This document shows, one piece after another, positions 1 through 4,855 of a DNA stretch of 5,673 bases. Position 1 is the first letter of the stretch. Every line of letters begins with the position of its first letter. The position numbers and the translations under genes were made by a program. Source of the DNA: CAWEHT01 sp963808455. GTDB lineage: Bacteria; Chloroflexota; Anaerolineae; CG2-30-64-16. The stretch is taken from NCBI GenBank assembly GCA_963808455.1, contig CAWEHT010000152.1, positions 1 through 5,673 on the forward strand, in the 5' to 3' direction. Below the pieces are notes generated by a model that was not told the origin of the DNA, searched no databases, and worked only from the letters and a program-made list of their open reading frames with translations.

Positions 1-236
1 AAGATTGGTACCGCAAGGATTATGACGCTCTGCTGGCGCAAGCCAACACCACGGTTGACGCAGCCGCGCGCCTCAAGCTGTACCAGCAGGCCGAGAAGTT
101 GATCACTACGGAAGGTGGGGATATCTTCGAGGGCAAGATGTTCCTGCTGGCGGCGATTCGCAAGAATTGCTCGGGCTACACGCCGCACGTCCAGATCGCT
201 CATGTCGACTTCAGCCAGCTGACCTGCACCCGCTGA
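1..236 (+). CDS. ABC transporter substrate-binding protein, family 5 (C-terminal fragment)
   Basis: This is the last 77 residues of an extracytoplasmic solute-binding protein; the first complete codon is at 3 and the stop TGA is at 234-236. The fragment begins DWYRKDYDALLAQANTTVD and continues with ARLKLYQQAEKLI. This matches the family-5 (DppA/OppA/NikA) signature near the C-terminus, where an 'YD.LL.QA....D...R..LYQQAE.LI' helix is followed by a short strand and a final 'GY.PH' segment. Such proteins capture the ligand outside the membrane and deliver it to the paired permeases. Those permeases follow directly downstream on the same strand, which supports the assignment. The ligand cannot be read from this fragment: family-5 proteins bind peptides, nickel, sugars, opines and amines. 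The ligand pocket and any signal peptide lie upstream of the window. Two cysteines are present (codons at about 171 and 225), one close to the C-terminus, with no obvious role. Confidence 0.85.
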   Translation, partial: DWYRKDYDALLAQANTTVDAAARLKLYQQAEKLITTEGGDIFEGKMFLLAAIRKNCSGYTPHVQIAHVDFSQLTCTR

Positions 237-245
237 CATATTGCC

Positions 246-274
246 GCCCGGGCAGGATCGGTTCTCGCCCGGGC
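246..274 (+). repeat. Inverted/direct repeat GCCCGGGC (possible hairpin)
   Basis: The palindromic octamer GCCCGGGC occurs at 246-253 and again at 267-274, with 13 bases between. Because each copy is self-complementary, the two copies can pair with each other as an 8-bp all-GC stem. It lies 10 bases after the binding-protein stop codon. No T-run follows, so it is not a standard intrinsic terminator. It may act with the longer hairpin just downstream as a 3' mRNA stabiliser or partial terminator. Confidence 0.5.
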
Positions 275-279
275 CGACT

Positions 280-319
280 TGCCTGCTCGATGGCAAGGAT
301 CTGCTCCATCGAGCAGGCA
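280..319 (+). promoter_or_regulatory. Perfect 14-bp hairpin between binding-protein and permease genes
   Basis: TGCCTGCTCGATGG (280-293) is the exact reverse complement of CCATCGAGCAGGCA (306-319), leaving a 12-base loop. No U-tract follows (the next bases are CCAGATGAGCG), so full rho-independent termination is unlikely. In many ABC importer operons a stable stem at this place protects the binding-protein message from 3' exonucleases and lowers expression of the membrane genes; that role is inferred here from position. The segment at 309-315 could also pair with TGCTCGA at 365-371, close to the next ribosome-binding site, so an alternative fold is possible. Confidence 0.6.
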
Positions 320-376
320 CCAGATGAGCGGGCCTTTCGGCGCCATCCGGGGATGTCGAGGGCTTGCTCGAACGCC

Positions 377-380
377 GGAG
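377..380 (+). promoter_or_regulatory. Ribosome-binding site of the first permease gene
   Basis: GGAG at 377-380 sits 6 bases before the ATG at 387. It decides the start: an in-frame upstream ATG at 279 lies at the edge of the 280-319 hairpin, has no such site, and would add 36 polar residues ahead of the first membrane helix. Confidence 0.7.
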
Positions 381-386
381 TCTGAC

Positions 387-1334
387 ATGCTTCCCAAATT
401 GATTTTTTCGCGCATCGCCCTGGCTTTAGTGACTTTGCTGGCGGTCTCGGCCTTCATCTTCTGGAGCTGTGAGATCTTGCCCGGCGATGTGGCAGCACGT
501 GTGCTCGGCAGGTATGCCACCCCGGAGGCAAAGCAACTCTTCCGAGCCAAGTTGGGCCTGGACCGGCCTGCACCGGAGCGCTACGCCAAGTGGCTGATCC
601 ATGCCGTGCAGGGGGACCTGGGCAAGGCATATACGAACGACACACCGGTTACGCAGATCATCGCGCCCCGCCTGCGTAATACGCTCTTGCTGGCGCTCTA
701 TGCCTTTCTTCTCTACATTCCTATCAGCGGCATCATGGCTGCGCTGGCGGCCGTCTTTAGAGATCGGCCCGTGGATCACATCATCTCGTTTCTGACACTG
801 ATCGGCCTGTCGTTGCCCGAGTTTGTTGTAGGCACGCTCCTTCTGCTGACGTTTTCGGTAGCCATCAGAGCATTCCCGGTCATGTCGCTGATCGACCAGG
901 CTCCCACGCTGGCCGACAAAATACAGTCGCTGACGCTGCCGGCGATCACGTTGGCGATCGCGATGGCTGTCTACGCGATTCGCGTTTTGCGCGACAACCT
1001 GATCGAAGTATTGAATGCAGACTATGTGCGTATGGCGATCCTGAAGGGCATGTCAACCCGGCGTGTCGTTTTTTCTCACGCCTTGCCCAATGCCGTCGTC
1101 CCGGCCTTGAACGCGACCGCCCTCAACTTGGCTTACCTGATCGGTGGTGTCGTCATCGTCGAGCAAGTCTTCGCCTATCCGGGCCTCGGTTCGCTGTTAG
1201 TGGAGTCCGTGTTCCGTCGCGATGCTCCACTGATTGAGGCGGCAGCACTCATTGTGTCGGCGATATATATCCTGGCGAATCTGGTCGCAGATATTCTGGG
1301 GGTCCTGCTCAACCCACGTTTGAGGACTAGCTGA
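387..1334 (+). CDS. ABC transporter permease, DppB/OppB-like
   Basis: This is the first of two inner-membrane permease subunits of a family-5 (peptide/nickel type) ABC importer, 315 residues, the usual length for DppB-like proteins. From the ATG at 387 the protein opens with MLPKLIFSRIALALVTLLAV, a hydrophobic first membrane helix (about residues 8-28). A periplasmic stretch follows with the family features LPGD (31-34), a 'LGLDRP' segment (56-61) and GDLGKAY (76-82). Further hydrophobic segments lie near 98-125, 132-160, 183-200, 245-263 and 284-305. The cytoplasmic EAA loop, which contacts the ATPase, is seen at about 213-239 (YVRMAILKG...HALPN) with Gly221 at the conserved position. VEQVFAYPGLGSLL (258-271) is also characteristic of the family. 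The stop overlaps the start of the next permease by one base, as expected for subunits made in equal amounts. Substrate specificity cannot be deduced from the permease. Confidence 0.93.
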   Translation: MLPKLIFSRIALALVTLLAVSAFIFWSCEILPGDVAARVLGRYATPEAKQLFRAKLGLDRPAPERYAKWLIHAVQGDLGKAYTNDTPVTQIIAPRLRNTLLLALYAFLLYIPISGIMAALAAVFRDRPVDHIISFLTLIGLSLPEFVVGTLLLLTFSVAIRAFPVMSLIDQAPTLADKIQSLTLPAITLAIAMAVYAIRVLRDNLIEVLNADYVRMAILKGMSTRRVVFSHALPNAVVPALNATALNLAYLIGGVVIVEQVFAYPGLGSLLVESVFRRDAPLIEAAALIVSAIYILANLVADILGVLLNPRLRTS

Positions 1335-1336
1335 TG
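1322..1336 (+). promoter_or_regulatory. Translational-coupling junction (GAGGA site plus overlapping TGATG)
   Basis: The first permease stops with TGA at 1332-1334 and the second starts with ATG at 1334-1336, sharing one base. GAGGA at 1322-1326, inside the upstream coding sequence, is 7 bases before the ATG. This arrangement favours re-initiation and balanced synthesis of the two permeases. Confidence 0.75.
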
Positions 1337-2245
1337 ACTGCAACAAGCTTGGATGCGGCCAAGCCAGAGGCTGCCGCTGCGCCACCCACAAAGCTGGGCG
1401 TGCTGGCACGCCTCCGGCGCCTCCCGCCAACTCTCCTCATGGGCAGTGCGATTCTCATTGTATACGTGTTAGTCGCGCTGACGGCTACGTTCTGGGCGCC
1501 ATACGGCTTCGCGAAAGTCGGCACTGCAGCCCCATTCTCACATCCCAGCGCCCGGCATTGGTTTGGCACAGACCAACTCGGGCGGGATGTCTTCAGCCGC
1601 GTCGTGCTTGGCACCAGTGTGGAACTGTCTCTGGCTTTGTCCAGCACGGCCATCGCCGTGGCCCTCGGCGGGCTGATCGGCCTGGTCAGCGGGTTCGTCG
1701 GTGGCTGGATCGACCTCATCTTGATGCGCTTCTTTGAGTTGCTCATCAGCATTCCGTTCCTTGTATTTGGACTGTTGGTGATCGCAGCCGCCGGGCCCGA
1801 CTGGGCCGGCAGCAGGCTGTTGCTGACCGGGGTTGTGGTGCTGGTGTACACCCCGCGCATCGCTCGCATGGCACGCTCGGTCGCTGGGGACCTGGTGACC
1901 CGAGATTACGTCCGCGTGGCACGGGCCCGCGGAGAGTCGGCCTGGTCCATTGTATGGCGCGAGCTCTTGCCCAACGCAACTGGTATTTTGCTGGTTGAGT
2001 TCGGCGTGCGCGCCGGGTACGCTCCAATTCTGATTGGGTCGCTGGGCTTCCTCGGCTTCGGCATCCGCCCTCCCACTCCCGAATGGGGCGTGATGATCTC
2101 CGAAAACCGCGCTTCCATCACGGCTACGCCTTTCGTGGCGCTGGCGCCGGCAGCTGCACTCGCAGGGCTGGTCATCGGACTCAATCTGTTCACCGATGGC
2201 CTTGCCCGCCTCCTTGGCCGGCAGGCTCAGCACGGCGGCCGCTAG
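1334..2245 (+). CDS. ABC transporter permease, DppC/OppC-like
   Basis: This is the second permease subunit of the same importer, 303 residues, typical for DppC-like proteins. An N-terminal cytoplasmic tail rich in Ala and Pro (residues 1-33) leads into a first membrane helix at about 35-55. The DppC hallmark HWFGTDQLGRDVFSRV is at 75-90, followed by membrane segments near 98-122, 130-152, 162-178, 216-238 and 268-288. The EAA loop is at about 191-214 (DYVRVARARG...LLPN) with Gly200 at the conserved position. The family signature FLGFGIRPPTPEWGVMI is at 239-255. Together with the DppB-like subunit it would form the transmembrane channel. DppD/DppF-like ATPases usually follow the permeases, but the next gene is a methyltransferase homologue, so the ATPases must be encoded upstream of the binding protein, beyond the window, or elsewhere. 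The 59 bases after its stop contain only the next gene's ribosome-binding site and no terminator-like structure. Confidence 0.93.
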   Translation: MTATSLDAAKPEAAAAPPTKLGVLARLRRLPPTLLMGSAILIVYVLVALTATFWAPYGFAKVGTAAPFSHPSARHWFGTDQLGRDVFSRVVLGTSVELSLALSSTAIAVALGGLIGLVSGFVGGWIDLILMRFFELLISIPFLVFGLLVIAAAGPDWAGSRLLLTGVVVLVYTPRIARMARSVAGDLVTRDYVRVARARGESAWSIVWRELLPNATGILLVEFGVRAGYAPILIGSLGFLGFGIRPPTPEWGVMISENRASITATPFVALAPAAALAGLVIGLNLFTDGLARLLGRQAQHGGR

Positions 2246-2288
2246 GCCACAGACTCTGCCCGGCGTGCGTTTCACCAGACCCGTGACC

Positions 2289-2296
2289 GGAGGAGG
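2289..2296 (+). promoter_or_regulatory. Strong ribosome-binding site of the MttB-family gene
   Basis: GGAGGAGG at 2289-2296 is an extended match to the anti-Shine-Dalgarno sequence, 8 bases before the ATG at 2305. It is the strongest site in the window and suggests that the enzyme is made in larger amount than the permeases before it. Confidence 0.75.
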
Positions 2297-2304
2297 CTCG
2301 CCGA

Positions 2305-3768
2305 ATGAAGGCAAACCCGAGGGGCGGTCAGCTCGACATCTTGGCCGCAGAAGATTTGCAAGCCGTGCACGAGGCCGCGCTGGCACTGCTTGCGGACGTA
2401 GGCGTATTCAGCGAATCAGATTTGATCCTTGACCTCTTCGCACGGCACGGTGCTCCGGTGGACCGGGAACGGCGCGTGATTTGCGTGCCGCGTGAGATGG
2501 TGCAGGCAGCCCTCAACTCGGCACCACATGGGCTCACTGTCCACGGTCGCGATCCGGCCTTTGATCTGTTGGTGGAGGAAGGCCGGGCTTACTTTGGCCT
2601 GGGCGGTACCTCCGAGCCATTCATATACGATTACGACTTGGGACGGCCGCGTTCGCCTACCAAGGCCGACATGATCGCTGTGACGCGAGTAGGTCAGGCG
2701 CTGCCCAACGTCAACTTCATTATGGCATTGTGCTCGGCGCGTGACGTACCCGTGGAGCACGTCTTTTTTCATGAGTATGACGCCATTTTTCGCAACACGA
2801 CCAAGCCGGTGATTGTGAGCGCGGTCGGGCTGCGCAGCACGCGTCGCTTTCTGGAAATGGCGGCCGCTGCAACGGGCAGCGAGGAGGAATTCCGCCGGAG
2901 GCCCTGGGTGATCGCCTATGTGACGCCCGTGTCGCCTCTGCAAGTGACGCATCATCAGGAGGGAATTTTCGCGGCTGCCGAGTATGATGTCCCAATCCAA
3001 TACTCGCCGGGCCCGATGATGGGAGCGACAGGCCCGGCTACCGTGGCCGGAGACCTGGTCCAGTCAAGCGCCGAGACGCTCTTCGGCCTGGCGATGTCGC
3101 AGCTGATCAAGCCCGGTATCCCGTTCATTTTCGCGCCTCACGTGCCAGCCATGGATATGGCCACCGGACAGTGTACCTACGGAAGCGTCGAACAGGCCAT
3201 AGGCCGGGCAGCAGTAGGCCAGCTGGGGCGCATGTACGGCCTGCCGACCTTCAATACGGGTGCTGGCTCAGAAGCCAAGCTGCCGGACGCCGAGGCAGCC
3301 TCGCAGGCCATGATGGGCATGCTCCTCAACGGACTGGCGGGGCTGAACCTGACACAGACCATGGGCACGCTGGCCAGCGGATTATATGGCTCGCTGGAGA
3401 TGCTTGCCATCTGCGACGAACTCGCGCTCATGGTGAAGCGCGTCCTGCGTGGCATCACGGTGAACCACGCGACACTGGCACTGGACGTCATCCGGCAGGT
3501 CGGGCACGGCGGACAATACTTGATGCAAGAGCACACGCTGCAAAACTTCAGGCAGGAAATGTTCTTCCCGGACCTATTCCGGCGGCAGTCGATTCAGCAG
3601 TGGGAGCAACGCGGCGCCAAGTCGATCACCGAGGTGGCCCACGAACGTGTCCAGGAGATCCTGGCCAAAGCAGAGCCCGCCCTGCTGCCTGCTGGCGCCG
3701 AAGCCGAACTCGAGCGTGTGCTGCAGCTAGCCCTGGCCGAAACGCGAGAAAGGGCTCTAACAGTGTAA
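2305..3768 (+). CDS. Trimethylamine methyltransferase (MttB) family protein, non-pyrrolysine type
   Basis: The 487-residue product is full length for the MttB superfamily (about 470-500). Characterised members transfer a methyl group from a quaternary or tertiary amine (trimethylamine for archaeal MttB; glycine betaine, proline betaine or carnitine for non-pyrrolysine members) to the Co(I) of a corrinoid protein, in the cytoplasm. Family features are an N-terminal helical region with 'ILAAEDLQAVHEAALALLADVGV' character (12-34), GLGGTSEPFIYDYDLG (98-113), a barrel strand with TKPVIVSAVG (166-175), a central GSEAKLPDAEAASQAMMG (321-338), and the C-terminal signature QEHTLQNFRQEMFFPDLF (408-425) with QQWEQRGAKS (431-440). 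No TAG lies in frame, so no pyrrolysine is encoded and the substrate need not be trimethylamine. The start is fixed by a strong ribosome-binding site. No corrinoid-binding partner (MttC-like) is encoded in the window. Family membership is secure; the substrate is unknown, though placement behind an importer suggests that the imported compound, or something derived from it, is the methyl donor. Confidence 0.88.
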   Translation: MKANPRGGQLDILAAEDLQAVHEAALALLADVGVFSESDLILDLFARHGAPVDRERRVICVPREMVQAALNSAPHGLTVHGRDPAFDLLVEEGRAYFGLGGTSEPFIYDYDLGRPRSPTKADMIAVTRVGQALPNVNFIMALCSARDVPVEHVFFHEYDAIFRNTTKPVIVSAVGLRSTRRFLEMAAAATGSEEEFRRRPWVIAYVTPVSPLQVTHHQEGIFAAAEYDVPIQYSPGPMMGATGPATVAGDLVQSSAETLFGLAMSQLIKPGIPFIFAPHVPAMDMATGQCTYGSVEQAIGRAAVGQLGRMYGLPTFNTGAGSEAKLPDAEAASQAMMGMLLNGLAGLNLTQTMGTLASGLYGSLEMLAICDELALMVKRVLRGITVNHATLALDVIRQVGHGGQYLMQEHTLQNFRQEMFFPDLFRRQSIQQWEQRGAKSITEVAHERVQEILAKAEPALLPAGAEAELERVLQLALAETRERALTV

Positions 3769-3771
3769 AGA

Positions 3772-3776
3772 GAGGA
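3772..3776 (+). promoter_or_regulatory. Ribosome-binding site for a GTG start
   Basis: GAGGA at 3772-3776 is 10 bases before the GTG at 3787 in an A/G-rich 18-base spacer. It supports the GTG as start: the resulting N-terminus (NSAERVFAALRREVPDRVP) is the normal beginning of this family, and no ATG lies between the previous stop codon and that motif. Confidence 0.6.
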
Positions 3777-3786
3777 AAGAAAGACC

Positions 3787-4842
3787 GTGAACTCAGCCGA
3801 ACGCGTTTTTGCCGCCCTGCGGCGCGAGGTGCCGGACCGTGTCCCCCACTTCGAATGGTGGATCCATCCCAAGGTTTACCAGGCGATTGTGCCCGGGGCG
3901 ACCTGGCCTGATTTCGTCGAAGCGGCCGGACTGGATGCCATCAGCGCACACTTCATTTTTGAGGGCACGTTCCGGGAAACACCCATCGACGACAAGACAC
4001 TGATAGATGAATGGGGCGTGACGTACGGCATTACCGACGAGCACAAGGCGCCCATCGACGGTCCGATCAAGACTCTGGAAGACGCCAAGCATTACATCCC
4101 GCCTGACCCGAACGCGCCATGGCGACTGGGCGGCTTGCCTGATTATGTGAAGCGTTTCAAGGGCAAGAAGGCTATCGTCTGGTGCCAGCGGGCGGATTTC
4201 ATGTGGGCTGCCTGCCTGCGCCGGCTCGACAACCTGCTAATGGACTTTGTCGAAAACCCGCTTCTTGCCCACGAGGTGATCGAGCTGTCGTGCGAATTCG
4301 CTGTGGTATTGGCCCGGCGAGCCGTGCGGGCCGGAGCTGACATCGTGATGTTGGGCGATGACGTAGCTTACAATTCGGGGCCGATGATGTCACCCAAGAC
4401 TTACGAGCAGTTTATCCTGCCTCGGCTGGCTCGTGTGGTGCAAGCAGTTAAGGAAGAGGGTGCTTTCTGCGTCAAGCACAGCGACGGCAACCTATGGTCC
4501 CTGCTCGACATGATCGTGGGCACCGGCGTGGACGCCATTAACCCCATGGAACCGGTGGCCGGTATGGACATTGGTGAAGTGAAGAAGAAGTACGGTGACC
4601 GGGTTTGCTTGATCGGCAACATAGACTGCGGCGAATTGCTCAGCGAGCGCACCACGGCCGAAGTGGTAGAGACGGTCAAGGAAACAATTCGCAAGGCCGG
4701 GCCTAACGGCGGATACATACTCATGTCGAGCAACACAATCCACTCGTCGGTGAAGCCCGAAAACTACAAAGCCATGATCGAGGCCACGCACCTTTATGGA
4801 ACCTATCCCCACGACAACGCAGCCGAGCTGTACCGTATCTGA
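3787..4842 (+). CDS. Uroporphyrinogen decarboxylase (URO-D)-fold protein, methyltransferase-like
   Basis: The 351-residue product belongs to the URO-D superfamily, which includes haem enzyme HemE and the zinc methyltransferases MtaA/MtbA/CmuA that act on methyl-corrinoids. The N-terminal ERVFAALRREVPDRVP (5-20) is the typical opening. The barrel segment RAGADIVMLGDDVAYNSGPM (181-200) with the Asp pair, then SPKTYEQFILPRL (202-214) and GDRVCLIGNIDCGELL (270-285), follow the family order, and NTIHSSVKPENYKAM (316-330) is the C-terminal 'H....PEN' element. HemE's N-terminal arginine/glycine substrate loop (RQAGR) is absent, so this is not a haem enzyme. The zinc pattern of MtaA-type proteins (His-x-Cys and a later Cys after Gly-Gly) is changed: His231 is followed by Ser232-Asp233, and the later position appears to be GGY (308-310). 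The gene follows the MttB homologue by 18 bases and precedes an aminotransferase by 13. It could accept a methyl group from a corrinoid, or act in another corrinoid step; this is inferred from the pairing, not shown. Confidence 0.85.
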   Translation: MNSAERVFAALRREVPDRVPHFEWWIHPKVYQAIVPGATWPDFVEAAGLDAISAHFIFEGTFRETPIDDKTLIDEWGVTYGITDEHKAPIDGPIKTLEDAKHYIPPDPNAPWRLGGLPDYVKRFKGKKAIVWCQRADFMWAACLRRLDNLLMDFVENPLLAHEVIELSCEFAVVLARRAVRAGADIVMLGDDVAYNSGPMMSPKTYEQFILPRLARVVQAVKEEGAFCVKHSDGNLWSLLDMIVGTGVDAINPMEPVAGMDIGEVKKKYGDRVCLIGNIDCGELLSERTTAEVVETVKETIRKAGPNGGYILMSSNTIHSSVKPENYKAMIEATHLYGTYPHDNAAELYRI

Positions 4843-4855
4843 TTGGGAGCGCTAC

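Noticed and set aside
280..325. Rho-independent terminator after the binding-protein gene
   Set aside because: The stem is strong but no T-run follows it, and the downstream genes are subunits of the same transporter, so complete termination here is unlikely.
279..386. Upstream in-frame ATG at 279 as start of the first permease
   Set aside because: It has no ribosome-binding site, lies at the edge of a strong hairpin, and adds a polar stretch unlike DppB proteins. The ATG at 387 has GGAG at a good distance and begins just before the first membrane helix.
1538..2386. Long antisense open frame of 282 codons
   Set aside because: It lies opposite the second permease and the start of the MttB-family gene, has no recognisable domain and a low-complexity composition, as expected for the complement of a GC-rich coding sequence.
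2416..3000. Antisense open frame of 194 codons
   Set aside because: It is wholly inside the MttB-family gene, with no domain and no convincing ribosome-binding site; it is a composition shadow.
2305..3768. Pyrrolysine-containing trimethylamine methyltransferase
   Set aside because: There is no in-frame TAG, and the gene is full length from ATG to TAA.
3171..3911. Open frame of 246 codons on the + strand overlapping two genes
   Set aside because: It spans the end of the MttB homologue and the start of the URO-D-like gene in another frame. It is rich in Arg, Ala and Gly with no family features, while both overlapped genes have clear homology.
3787..4842. HemE (haem biosynthesis uroporphyrinogen decarboxylase)
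   Set aside because: The N-terminal RQAGR-type substrate loop is missing and the context is methyl transfer and transport, not haem synthesis.
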